This document shows, one piece after another, positions 9,701 to 16,927 of a stretch of 64,000 bases of DNA (the stretch's first letter is position 1; every line of letters begins with the position of its first letter). Origin of the DNA: Gp6-AA40 sp035711805 (GTDB lineage: Bacteria; Acidobacteriota; Vicinamibacteria; Vicinamibacterales; UBA2999); NCBI GenBank assembly GCA_035711805.1, contig DASTBV010000143.1, positions 1 through 64,000 of the forward strand, in the 5' to 3' direction. The notes beneath the pieces are model-generated. The model saw nothing but the letters and a program-made list of their open reading frames with translations, was not told the DNA's origin and did not search any database. A program made the translations under genes and the position numbers.

Positions 9701-10712
9701 CCCGTATCTGGTGGCGGCGATGCCGCTCTTCGAGGGGGGCATCCTGACGGTCCCGCTTGCCTCCCGTCAGCAGGAAATCGAAGACGAAATCGAGGCACTC
9801 GATCGGCGCGTACTCCTGGCGGCGCTGCTCTTCATCCTTGCCGGCGCAGGCATCGGCTACTCGATGGCGGAGCGCATCTCCGACCCGGTGAACCGGCTGA
9901 CCCGCGCGACCCGGCGCATTGCGCGCGGCGACCTTGACGCCCGCATCGCCACCACGTCCTCCGACGAATTGGGCCGCCTCGTCGCCGATTTCAACTCGAT
10001 GGCCGGGGATCTCCAGCGGCAGCGCGCCGAGCTGGAACGCACCAACCGGCTCGAGGCGTGGGCCGAGATGGCGCGCCAGGTCGCGCACGAGATCAAGAAC
10101 CCGCTGACGCCCATTCAGTTGAACGCCGAGCATCTGCGCCGCGTGCACGCCGATCGCGGTGAGCCGCTCAGCCCGGTGCTGCAGGACTGCGTCGCCACGA
10201 TCCTCAGCCAGGTCCGGCTCCTGCGGCAGATCGCGTCGGAGTTTTCGAGCTTCGCCTCGTCGCCGACCGCCCGCCCGACGGCGGTCGACGTGCCCGAACT
10301 GCTCGACGAGGTCGTCAGTCCGTACCGCGCCGGCCTGTCCGAGCGCATTCGATTCGATATCGACGTTCCGGTGGACCTGCCGCGCGTGCAGATCGACCGC
10401 ACGCTCATCGCGCGCTCGCTGACGAACATCGTGGAAAACGCGCTCCATGCGATGCCCAGCGCCGGCACGCTCGGCGTTTCGGCGCGGACCGTCGATCACC
10501 GCGTCACGATTCGTATCTCCGATACGGGCGTCGGCATGGACCAGGAAGCGCTCGAACGCGCGTTCGAGCCGTATTTCTCCACCAAGGCGACAGGCACCGG
10601 ACTGGGACTGCCGATCGCGAAACGCAACGTGGAGTTGACGGGAGGAACGATCGCTGTCAGCAGCGAACGCGATCGAGGGACGACAGTAGAGCTGTCGCTC
10701 CCTGTCGCTTAG
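6774..10712 (+). CDS. Very large NtrY-like membrane sensor histidine kinase
   Basis: About 1312 residues. The N-terminus has a first membrane helix (LVRLGLAAVGAALLVAAAG), then an extracytoplasmic region, then a block of several membrane segments (about residues 255-550) and a second extracytoplasmic domain. It is followed by a membrane segment LLIAFIAAVFLPVVALSIVTRL (about 846), another before the HAMP domain (about 1012), HAMP (about 1032-1082), and a phospho-acceptor helix MARQVAHEIKNPLTPIQLN with His near 1104. The ATPase domain carries IVENALHAMP, DTGVGMD and TGTGLGLPIAK. The C-terminal third resembles NtrY; no response regulator is adjacent, so the partner is unknown. GTG at 6774 is chosen because GGAG lies 9 bases upstream; GTG 6753 and 6783 are alternatives. 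The gene overlaps the convergent pssA by 4 bases. Confidence 0.9.
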   Translation: MRRVKVVARALVRLGLAAVGAALLVAAAGWVAQGVYLGVGEAAARARVEREVRQTFDDMARQLRAGTAGLADPALVSRAAGEDEDAAARLFAAARDSITAGTETSDAALTVFAADGTPLAWAGRPSQLPAARIGATESYFFSATPLGARLVYIRPVGTGTSRVGTIAAERSVVSAERLTPGGSLRLRAARDEPVAIRTRHAAVTIEPAGAERPAAPDSDTFRIDSPNGEPLITATVSAGDLRATRGRWRRATWSLSLLTFAGAVVLLVGPLLDWRNRTKQASDYVRATLFAGLVVFAARIIARMASPADWSDIRVFSSAEYAGTWPLLTSPFDFLLTAAAAGALTGLLLFAVEAWRVGGWRRRHPVVQSRAIFLGVQVVAGVALAAVVSGHQALLRNTIANTTLDLLHFSLSEWNAPRLALQLGLVLAHATAVGLAVAVLRAALARWSVPRGQWRLRAAIVACWIAPLVIWRFIAERQWGEQLPLLASVVVITMLAFAGTRLIARFRHGSQAFRLTLLTLALIAPAFAFYPTLFQLAWRAKSELVESLYAPQALNQRTQVQRLLGESLDQIDALPDLKERVSNASDATEDQADTAFELWWATSLADYPVTTSSVEVYNADRKLISRYAFNLPDEELAAPSESEESSCQQWVIVSETNPFFADNRRILHAGRRLCDASGEMLGSIVVRALEADYENLPFTASRSPYVDLVRPGDRVRSEGVAGGDVEYAVYGWSRSPLYSSGGTAWPLPTDVFAQVVRSRDSIWAELRRGDERFDVYLMNDRGGIYALGFPVVSALDHLVHLAELTVLAALVALLLRGANGLFARASRRVKRAPALFREIRASFYRKLLIAFIAAVFLPVVALSIVTRLYVAERIRANIEEEAVRTADTASRVVKDLVVPRASADGVPIEDNLMVWVSRLIDQDVNYFAGGQLVATSERNLFASGFLPTRTPAEVHQALQLSREAAVVVRERVGTLSPYLVAAMPLFEGGILTVPLASRQQEIEDEIEALDRRVLLAALLFILAGAGIGYSMAERISDPVNRLTRATRRIARGDLDARIATTSSDELGRLVADFNSMAGDLQRQRAELERTNRLEAWAEMARQVAHEIKNPLTPIQLNAEHLRRVHADRGEPLSPVLQDCVATILSQVRLLRQIASEFSSFASSPTARPTAVDVPELLDEVVSPYRAGLSERIRFDIDVPVDLPRVQIDRTLIARSLTNIVENALHAMPSAGTLGVSARTVDHRVTIRISDTGVGMDQEALERAFEPYFSTKATGTGLGLPIAKRNVELTGGTIAVSSERDRGTTVELSLPVA

Positions 10713-11536
10713 CCGGTTTCCTTTGTGACTGACTCTTCGTGTTCCTGGTGGCTTTCAGGCGGCCGCCGGCGCAGGCGCGTCCACGCCAGCTCCACGAACG
10801 CGGACAGCAGATAACCATAAGCGAGAACAACGAATAGATAGTCCGGTTTGGCGGCGAAGAGCGCCAGCACGACCGCGACGAGCAACAGCACCGTGTAGCT
10901 GCGCCGCGTTTGCAGGTCGAAGGTCTTGAAACTGCGGAAGCGAATGGTGCTCACCATCAGCAGCGCGGGAACGAGGACCATCGCGATGACGGGCACGGCT
11001 TCGGTGTACGCCGTGAACCCGTACGGATAGGCGAACACAGTGGCGGCGGGAACCGCGGCGGCCGCCGGGCTCGGCATGCCGACGAAGTACCGCTTGTCCA
11101 CCGATCCCGCCTGGATATTGAACCGCGCCAGCCGCAGCGCCGCGGCCGCCACGAACAGGAACCCGACGGCCCAGCCGAGCCGCCCGAGCGGCTGCAGTCC
11201 CCAGGAGAATGACAGTATCGCGGGCGCCATGCCGAACGAGATCACGTCGGCCAGCGAATCGAGCTCGATGCCGAAATCGCTGGACGTGCCCGTCATACGC
11301 GCGATTCGCCCGTCGAGCATGTCGAGGACCATCGCGAACCCGATGAACGGTGCGGCGATATGAAACTCGCCGCGCATCGCGTGCACGATGCACGCGTAAC
11401 CGCAGAACATGTTCCCGATCGTGAACATGCTCGGGAGGAGGTAGACGCCGCGCCGGAGCCGCCGCCCCGGACGGTCCGTGCTGCGGCGCAGCGGCCGCAG
11501 CATTCTCAGGCGCGGACGAACGTCATCCCGCTCCAC
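10709..11536 (-). CDS. pssA: CDP-diacylglycerol-serine O-phosphatidyltransferase
   Basis: Makes phosphatidylserine from CDP-diacylglycerol and serine in the inner membrane. The CDP-alcohol phosphotransferase signature DG-x2-AR-x8-G-x3-D-x3-D is complete: D75, G76, A79, R80, G89, D93 and D97. Several membrane helices follow. The protein has 275 residues with a basic N-terminal tail. The start is GTG at 11536, directly after the psd stop (11538-11540), so psd and pssA form a coupled operon for phosphatidylethanolamine synthesis, a pairing also seen in other bacteria. The stop overlaps the end of the convergent kinase gene. Confidence 0.93.
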   Translation of the reverse strand: MERDDVRPRLRMLRPLRRSTDRPGRRLRRGVYLLPSMFTIGNMFCGYACIVHAMRGEFHIAAPFIGFAMVLDMLDGRIARMTGTSSDFGIELDSLADVISFGMAPAILSFSWGLQPLGRLGWAVGFLFVAAAALRLARFNIQAGSVDKRYFVGMPSPAAAAVPAATVFAYPYGFTAYTEAVPVIAMVLVPALLMVSTIRFRSFKTFDLQTRRSYTVLLLVAVVLALFAAKPDYLFVVLAYGYLLSAFVELAWTRLRRRPPESHQEHEESVTKETG

Positions 11537-11537
11537 G

Positions 11538-12215
11538 TCAGTGCACCAGGCTCATGTGCGACTGCCCCTCGGCGGTGTGTGCGCGGGCATCGGGCAGCGC
11601 AGCCAGAACGGTGACCCCGCCGACCACCTTCTCGCCGACCCTGGTCTGCAGCGCCGCCTCGCGTGGCAGAAAGACATCCATCCTCGAGCCGAACTTCATG
11701 ACGCCGAAGCGGTCGCCTGCCTTGACGACGTCCCCTTCCTTGATGCGGCAGACGATGCGCCGCGCGAGGATGCCGACGATCTGCCGCACCACAACCATCT
11801 GGCCGCCATGGTCAATCGTTACTTCGGTGTACTCGTTCAACTCGCCGGCATCTGATCTGTACGCCGGCAGGAAGCGTCCCGGATGGTACTTCACCGCGAC
11901 GACCCGGCCGCCGACCGGCAGCCGATTCACGTGCACGTCCATCGGCGACAGAAAGATGCTGATCTGCTGCCACTGGCCGGATGAGAAGGTCGGCGACGTG
12001 GATGGCCCGGCGACCATGACCCGTCCGTCCGCGGGCGAAAGCACAGCCGTGTCTGGCGCGACGACCCTGCGATCCGGATCCCGGAAAAAGAACAGGAAAA
12101 ACGTCGTCACGATCAGGAGCGTGATGCCGATGAGCGGCTTGAACAGCCAGAGGGCGACGATGGCGAGAACGAGGCCGCCGAGGATGAAAGGCCAGCCGGC
12201 CGGGTCGATGCGCAT
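11538..12215 (-). CDS. psd: Phosphatidylserine decarboxylase (short, pyruvoyl-dependent form)
   Basis: Converts phosphatidylserine to phosphatidylethanolamine. In 225 residues there are two N-terminal hydrophobic segments (WPFILGGLVLAIVALWLF, GITLLIVTTFFLFFF), the FRDPDR motif, PADGRV, the conserved SPMDVHVNR, and the self-cleavage site KFGSRMDVF, where Ser177 would become the pyruvoyl group. The short GSR-type form is typical of bacteria with a paired pssA. The ATG at 12215 is chosen over a longer frame to 12353, because the extension would translate a REP-like repeat. A TACACT -10 box lies 15 bases upstream, giving a very short leader. Confidence 0.93.
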   Translation of the reverse strand: MRIDPAGWPFILGGLVLAIVALWLFKPLIGITLLIVTTFFLFFFRDPDRRVVAPDTAVLSPADGRVMVAGPSTSPTFSSGQWQQISIFLSPMDVHVNRLPVGGRVVAVKYHPGRFLPAYRSDAGELNEYTEVTIDHGGQMVVVRQIVGILARRIVCRIKEGDVVKAGDRFGVMKFGSRMDVFLPREAALQTRVGEKVVGGVTVLAALPDARAHTAEGQSHMSLVH

Positions 12216-12230
12216 ACAAAAGAGAGTCCG

Positions 12231-12236
12231 AGTGTA
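12231..12236 (-). promoter_or_regulatory. Candidate -10 element of psd-pssA
   Basis: On the minus strand bases 12236-12231 read TACACT, 15 bases before the psd ATG. No clear -35 or Shine-Dalgarno sequence is visible. The call rests on position and a partial match. Confidence 0.35.
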
Positions 12237-12260
12237 CCCTCTTCGCCCCGGCACGAGAGC

Positions 12261-12341
12261 CGTGGGGCGCGCCGCGCCGAAGCCTTCCGGCGAAGGCCGG
12301 GTCAGGCGCGCCAAGGCGGACGTAACAACGTCCGCCCCACG
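12261..12341. repeat. REP-like palindromic repeat upstream of psd
   Basis: Starts CGTGGGGCGCGCCGCG and ends CGTCCGCCCCACG. It contains a long stem around GAAGCCTTCCGGCGAAGGC and a second hairpin GGCGGACGTAACAACGTCCGCC with a 9-bp stem. It is near-identical to 3813-3892 for the first hairpin and to 4400-4497 for the second. Confidence 0.75.
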
Positions 12342-12368
12342 GCGCCACCTCAACCGGAAAAAATTCGG

Positions 12369-12611
12369 CTACGAAGTCGATCCGTGAGCCTGGGCGTACT
12401 CGCGCGCGATCCGTTCCATCTGATCCTTCACAGCGAGTTTCAATTTCTTGAGGGTAACTTCTTCGACTTGCTCGGAATCGGTGAGGTAGTAGCGGTCGGT
12501 GAACGTGTGGAGTCTGTCGTCTAACTGATGGTGCCGTTCGGCTAGCTGGCGGTAGGTCGGGTCGTCACGCAGCAAGAGGGTTTTTACCTCCTGCGCTTCC
12601 GCTGGGCTCAT
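12369..12611 (-). CDS. DUF465 (YdcH-like) small coiled protein
   Basis: Protein of 80 residues with the DUF465 pattern: DDPTYRQLAERHHQLDDRLH, a short spacer, then VEEVTLKKLKLAVKDQMERI. It is predicted to be a helical hairpin; the family's function is unknown. The ATG at 12611 is fixed by an AAGGAGGT ribosome-binding site 6 bases upstream (12618-12625), the strongest in the window. An in-frame extension to 12722 is rejected for that reason. It stands alone between psd and rimI on the same strand. Confidence 0.85.
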   Translation of the reverse strand: MSPAEAQEVKTLLLRDDPTYRQLAERHHQLDDRLHTFTDRYYLTDSEQVEEVTLKKLKLAVKDQMERIAREYAQAHGSTS

Positions 12612-12726
12612 GGCCGCACCTCCTTGAAAGAGGAAACGTGCGCGTAAAGTAAGCGCAAGGTAACACACGCGGCGTCCGGCTTCAATCCCCTGACGACTGG
12701 ACGGCAAAACGAATGGCCGCAACGGC

Positions 12727-13233
12727 TTAGCCGGGTTCGTCGCGCCACAGGATCAGCGCGTCTTCCACCGGATTTGTGTAGTAGTTGCGCCGCGTCGCGG
12801 CGACGTAGAACCCCAGCCGTTCGTACAGGCGCCGTGCGGCCTCGTTCGAGGCGCGGACTTCGAGCGTGGCCCGCCGCGCGCCAAGCTGCCTGGCCTCGGC
12901 CAGGACGTGGCGCAGCAGCGTCGAGCCCATGCCGGCGCCGCGAAATTGCGGGCGGACCGCGACGTTGTTGATGTGGATTTCGTCGAGCACCAGCCAGAAC
13001 GCGCAGAAGCCCGCCACCGGGCAGTCACGCGTCCGGGCGACGAAGATGTGGCAGACCGACCGGTTCTGCAGTTCCCACGTGTACATCTCGCGCGTCCACG
13101 GATTGGTGAACGACTCGGACTCGACCTCGAGTACCCCGTCGAGATCCGCGTCTCCCTCCAGACGGTCGATCCAATAGCGCGGCGAAGGGCCTGAATCGCG
13201 GTCACGAACGCCGTCAGCGGACAGGTCGGGCAT
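12727..13233 (-). CDS. rimI: Ribosomal-protein-alanine N-acetyltransferase (RimI-like GNAT)
   Basis: GNAT acetyltransferase of 168 residues. RimI acetylates the N-terminal alanine of ribosomal protein S18. Seen: ESFTNPWTREMYTWEL, the substrate strands DEIHINNVAVRPQ, the acetyl-CoA loop RPQFRGAGMGSTLL, and the C-terminal RASNEAARRLYERLGFY. The ATG at 13233 lies inside the end of tsaB (20-base overlap), matching the common tsaB-rimI order and arguing against the longer frame to 13389. GNAT substrate assignment is supported mainly by this neighbour. Confidence 0.88.
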   Translation of the reverse strand: MPDLSADGVRDRDSGPSPRYWIDRLEGDADLDGVLEVESESFTNPWTREMYTWELQNRSVCHIFVARTRDCPVAGFCAFWLVLDEIHINNVAVRPQFRGAGMGSTLLRHVLAEARQLGARRATLEVRASNEAARRLYERLGFYVAATRRNYYTNPVEDALILWRDEPG

Positions 13234-13990
13234 CGCGGGCACGCTCGGCGTCCGGCCGGCGGATATAGAGGGGACGAATGTCATCGGGTGGCGGACAATG
13301 GCCCGCTCGCGCCTGTTCGGTGGCGAGCTGCGCAATCGTGCCGGCCAGCGGCGGTGCGGGCGGTTCGGCGAACAGCGCGCGGTCGCCACACGCGCGCAGG
13401 ATCACATCGCCGTAAATCGGCACTGCATCGCCGACAAACAGCGTTGGCGCCGCTATCCGTGCGAGCACGGCATCGGGCTTCTCGACGCTTGGCGGATCCA
13501 CCTCGACATCGCCTTCGTAGCGTGCCGCGAACACTTCCCCGCGCCACGCGTCCACCCACGTCGCCACTGCTGGCGCGCGTTCAGCAGTTGGCGAGCCTGA
13601 CCCGCCTTCGCTCAGCTTCGGCGCGGCTCGCCCCACGATCACCGTGCCTTCGCTGGGCTTCGGCGAGGCTCGCCCCACGATGACCGCGCGCGCCAGCGCG
13701 TCGAATCCGGAGATCCCGATGAGCGGCTTCCCGGCCGCAAACGCGAGCCCCTGCATCGTCGCGATGCCGATGCGCAGCCCGGTGAACGAACCCGGGCCCG
13801 TCGCCACCGCGTACAGCTCGATCTCAGGAAGGCCGAGCCGCGCGTCGGCAAGGAGCGTCATCAGATCGCCGGGGAGACGCGTGTCGTGCGGACGATCGGG
13901 ATCGCCGCGCAACTCGCGAATCACCACCCCGTCGCGCGCCACCGCGCAGCTTCCGCCGGGCGTCGTGGTGTCGAGGCTCAGGCAAACCAC
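13214..13990 (-). CDS. tsaB: tRNA threonylcarbamoyladenosine (t6A) protein TsaB with an in-frame repeat insertion
   Basis: TsaB is the dimerising scaffold paired with TsaD in t6A synthesis at tRNA position 37. The N-terminal actin-like fold is clear: CLSLDTTTPGGSCAV, ELYAVATGPGSFTGLRIG, QGLAFAAGKPLIGISGFDALA. Between that helix and the next conserved strand (ATWVDAWRGEVFAA) lie about 32 extra residues, including two 14-residue tandem units (VIVGRASPKPSEGT and VIVGRAAPKLSEGG). These are encoded by a REP-like element (13591-13682). GTG at 13990 is chosen because it starts exactly at the first beta strand; TATTAT lies 6 bases upstream. The rest of the protein looks intact, so the insertion is probably tolerated in a loop. 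Confidence 0.88.
   Translation of the reverse strand: MVCLSLDTTTPGGSCAVARDGVVIRELRGDPDRPHDTRLPGDLMTLLADARLGLPEIELYAVATGPGSFTGLRIGIATMQGLAFAAGKPLIGISGFDALARAVIVGRASPKPSEGTVIVGRAAPKLSEGGSGSPTAERAPAVATWVDAWRGEVFAARYEGDVEVDPPSVEKPDAVLARIAAPTLFVGDAVPIYGDVILRACGDRALFAEPPAPPLAGTIAQLATEQARAGHCPPPDDIRPLYIRRPDAERARDARPVR
13591..13682 (-). repeat. REP-like element inserted in frame inside tsaB
   Basis: Two tandem 42-bp units starting at 13604 and 13646. Each carries GCTCGCCCCACGAT on the plus strand (ATCGTGGGGCGAGC on the coding strand). The unit starting at 13604, read on the coding strand, continues CGCGCCGAAGC, then GCGAAGGCGGGTCAGGC, the same text as the first hairpin at 3813 and 12261 apart from a few bases. 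The 42-bp period keeps the frame open. Confidence 0.8.
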
Positions 13991-13996
13991 TGAGCG

Positions 13997-14002
13997 ATAA
14001 TA
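13997..14002 (-). promoter_or_regulatory. Candidate -10 element of tsaB-rimI
   Basis: On the minus strand bases 14002-13997 read TATTAT, only 6 bases before the GTG chosen for tsaB, which implies a leaderless or nearly leaderless transcript. No -35 is evident. Confidence 0.35.
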
Positions 14003-14008
14003 CAGGCG

Positions 14009-14096
14009 TTCACACTTCCAGGTTCTCGCTTCCGGGTTCGTGTTCTGAGTTCGGTGCGGAGTTCGAGGTTCGGGCGTTCGAGGTTCGAAGCTCAAC
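14009..14096. repeat. Low-complexity GTTCGAGGTTCG repeat in the tsaB-mutS gap
   Basis: The 196-bp divergent gap between tsaB and mutS contains degenerate units of GGTTCG/GAGTTCG, for example GGGTTCGTGTTC, GAGTTCGAGGTTCGGG and GTTCGAGGTTCGAAG. No gene or clear hairpin is seen here; the rest of the gap is unremarkable. Confidence 0.5.
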
Positions 14097-14186
14097 GCAT
14101 GCACCGCGTATGGACCACGACATCGAAGGCGGCACCTGAACGGAACGTGAACACGGACACGAACGGAGAACAGAGCACTGGGAAGC

Positions 14187-16823
14187 GTGAACTCCAGCGT
14201 CACCCCCGCCATGCGTCAGTATCTCGACGCGAAGCATCAGTACCGCGATGCGATCGTGTTCTTCCGCATGGGCGACTTCTACGAGATGTTCTACGAGGAC
14301 GCCCTCGTCGCCGCGCGGGCGCTCGAGCTCACGCTCACCTCCCGGTCGAAGGACGCGGGCGGCAACGGCATTCCGATGTGCGGCGTGCCGCACCATGCGG
14401 CTGATGGGTACGTCGCGCGTCTGGTCAAGAAGGGATTTCGTGTCGCGATCTGCGAGCAGACGGAGGATCCGAAGAAGGCCAAAGGCCTCGTCAAGCGTGA
14501 GGTGGTCCGCGTGGTGTCGCCCGGGACGCTGACCGACGCCGCGTACCTCGAAGCGCGTGAGCCCGCCTATCTGATGTCGATTGCCACCGCCGGGGAGCTC
14601 TATGGTGTGGGTCTCATCGACCTGTCGACCGGCGAATTCACGACCGCCGAATATCGAAACGGCGACGGGCTGCAGGCGCTGGCCGACGAAATCGCGGTGC
14701 TCCGGCCGCGTGAAGTCGTCGTGCCCTCGCGGGAGATCGTCGAGCGGCTGCCGGAGATCGCACGGCTGCAGATGCCGGTGACGACCGCCGACGCGTGGAC
14801 CTTCGAGCCGGAGGCGGCCCGGCGCGCGCTGCTCGATCAGCTTCGTGTGCACGGCCTCGACGGCTTCGGGCTCGAGGGGCGGACCGCCGCCATTCAGGCC
14901 GCCGGCGGGCTGACGACGTACCTGCGCGATACGCAGAAGGCGGATCTCGCGCACGTTCGCGCGATTGCCTATAAGACCGCCAGCGACTGTCTGGTGATCG
15001 ATCCGATTACGCTGAAGCACCTCGAGGTCGTCGCCGGGAGCGAGGGCGGCGCGAAAGGATCGCTGCTCGACGAGATCGATCGCACCGTGACGTCGATGGG
15101 CGCACGGCTCCTCCGCGCGTGGCTGCTGCGGCCGCTGGCGTCGCTCGAGCGCATTCGCGACCGGCTCGACGCCGTCGAGGAGCTCGCCTTCCGAACCACC
15201 GAACGCGGCAAGTTCCGCGAGACGCTCAAGTCGGTCCATGACCTGGAGCGGCTGGTCGCGCGCGCGGCGCTCGGGACGGCCGGACCGCGTGATCTGGTCG
15301 CCCTTCGACAGTCGCTCGCCGCCATTCCCCGGCTGAAGCTGCTGCTCGAGCCGCTGCAGGCGCCGCTGGTGCGATCGCTCACCGCCTCGCTCGACGAGCT
15401 GGCCGATCTGCGGGACGACATCGAGCGCACGCTGATCGACGAACCGCCAGCGTTCACTCGCGACGGCGGGTTTACGCGCGACGGCGTCGACGCGGGCCTC
15501 GACGAGCTGCGCGCGATCAGCCGATCGGGGCGTCAGGTGATCGCCGACATGGAGGAGCGCGAGCGGGAGCGGACCGGAATCGGCTCCCTCAAGGTCCGGT
15601 TCAACCGCGTCTTCGGCTATTACATCGAGATTTCCAAGTCGAACCTCCACGCCGTGCCGGCGGACTACCACCGCAAGCAGACGATCGCCGGCGGCGAGCG
15701 CTTCACGACGCCGGCGCTGAAGGAATACGAGGAGAAGGTCCTGGGCGCCGACGAGCGGATCCTCGCCCGCGAGCTCGAGCTGTTCGAGGCCCTGCGGCTT
15801 CGCGTTGCAGCGGAGTCGCCGCGGATCCAGGAATCGGCGCGGGCGCTTTCGGCCCTCGACGTGCTGGCGGCACTGGCGGAAACGGCCGCGGTGGCGAACT
15901 ACACCAAGCCGCACGTGCATGACGGCGAGGACTATCTCGTCACCGACGGCCGTCATCCCGTGGTCGAACGCTATGCCGCCGGCGCGTTCGTGCCCAACGA
16001 CATCGATCTGAACGGCACTACCCGCCAGCTGGTGATCCTGACCGGCCCCAACATGGGCGGGAAATCGACGTATCTCCGCCAGGCGGCGCTCATTCCGCTG
16101 CTGGCCCAGATCGGCTCGTTCGTCCCGGCGAAGGACGCCAAGGTGCCGATCGTCGATCGCATCTTTGCCCGCGTCGGCGCCTCGGACAACATCGCCCGCG
16201 GCCAATCCACCTTCATGGTGGAAATGCAGGAGACAGCCAACATCCTGCACACCGCAACATCGCGAAGCCTCGTCGTGCTGGACGAGATCGGCCGCGGTAC
16301 ATCCACGTTCGACGGGTTGAGCATCGCCTGGGCAGTCGCCGAATACCTTGCGTCCAATCCGAAGGCGCGTCCGAAGACGCTCTTTGCGACCCACTACCAC
16401 GAGCTGACGGACCTTGCCGACGCGCGTCCAGGGGTGGTGAACGCGCATGTCGCCGCCCGCGAGTGGAAGGACGACATCGTCTTCCTGAGGAAGATTGTCA
16501 GCGGCCGATCGGACCGCAGCTACGGCATCCAGGTGGCACGGCTGGCGGGACTGCCGGCCAGCGTGGTGTTGCGCGCGAAGGAGATTCTGCGCGGGCTCGA
16601 GAGCGACGAGCTGTCGCGCGGCGGACGCCCCACGCTCTCCGGCACGGCCGGCGACGCGCAGACCGACCAGCTGGGCCTGTTCGCCCGCCCTGCCGAGAGC
16701 GGGCCGTATGCTGAGCATGACGCTCTCGCCGAGCGCCTGAAGGCCATCGACGTCGATGGGATCACACCGCGGCAGGCGCTGGAGCTGCTGGCGGAGTTGA
16801 AGAAGGTGGCTGAGGACCGGTAG
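14187..16823 (+). CDS. mutS: DNA mismatch repair protein MutS
   Basis: Mismatch sensor ATPase of 878 residues, normal length for MutS1. The mismatch-binding motif is intact (FFRMGDFYEMFYEDA, with the Phe-x-Glu in DFYEMF). The lever and clamp domains follow, including VRFNRVFGYYIEISKSN. The ATPase has Walker A GPNMGGKST near residue 620, Walker B VLDEIGRGTSTFDGLS and FATHYHEL. GTG at 14187 is preferred because it gives the usual short tail before MRQYLDAKHQYRD; ATG 14211 is the alternative. mutL is not adjacent. The following lipoprotein gene starts within 30 bases. Confidence 0.97.
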   Translation: MNSSVTPAMRQYLDAKHQYRDAIVFFRMGDFYEMFYEDALVAARALELTLTSRSKDAGGNGIPMCGVPHHAADGYVARLVKKGFRVAICEQTEDPKKAKGLVKREVVRVVSPGTLTDAAYLEAREPAYLMSIATAGELYGVGLIDLSTGEFTTAEYRNGDGLQALADEIAVLRPREVVVPSREIVERLPEIARLQMPVTTADAWTFEPEAARRALLDQLRVHGLDGFGLEGRTAAIQAAGGLTTYLRDTQKADLAHVRAIAYKTASDCLVIDPITLKHLEVVAGSEGGAKGSLLDEIDRTVTSMGARLLRAWLLRPLASLERIRDRLDAVEELAFRTTERGKFRETLKSVHDLERLVARAALGTAGPRDLVALRQSLAAIPRLKLLLEPLQAPLVRSLTASLDELADLRDDIERTLIDEPPAFTRDGGFTRDGVDAGLDELRAISRSGRQVIADMEERERERTGIGSLKVRFNRVFGYYIEISKSNLHAVPADYHRKQTIAGGERFTTPALKEYEEKVLGADERILARELELFEALRLRVAAESPRIQESARALSALDVLAALAETAAVANYTKPHVHDGEDYLVTDGRHPVVERYAAGAFVPNDIDLNGTTRQLVILTGPNMGGKSTYLRQAALIPLLAQIGSFVPAKDAKVPIVDRIFARVGASDNIARGQSTFMVEMQETANILHTATSRSLVVLDEIGRGTSTFDGLSIAWAVAEYLASNPKARPKTLFATHYHELTDLADARPGVVNAHVAAREWKDDIVFLRKIVSGRSDRSYGIQVARLAGLPASVVLRAKEILRGLESDELSRGGRPTLSGTAGDAQTDQLGLFARPAESGPYAEHDALAERLKAIDVDGITPRQALELLAELKKVAEDR

Positions 16824-16831
16824 GTTGGAAA

Positions 16832-16927
16832 TTCAGAATTCTGAATTCAGAATGCAGATACGGCGTCGCAGACCAGGACACGGGGTCGTGTGGGCACTGC
16901 CTGCATTCTGCATTCTGAATTCTGCAT
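16832..16927. repeat. Inverted simple repeat forming the start and signal peptide of the next gene
   Basis: Two arms of about 26-29 bp built from ATTCTGAATTC and GCATTCTGCATTC units: 16832-16857 and 16899-16927, which are inverted relative to each other with a loop of about 41 bp. The first arm supplies the start codon and the second arm encodes the hydrophobic core AFCILNSALL of the lipoprotein signal peptide. Confidence 0.65.

Noticed and set aside
12216..12353. Longer N-terminus for phosphatidylserine decarboxylase
   Set aside because: The extension translates the REP-like repeat (for example RPSPEGFGAARP); ATG 12215 starts the conserved membrane helix.
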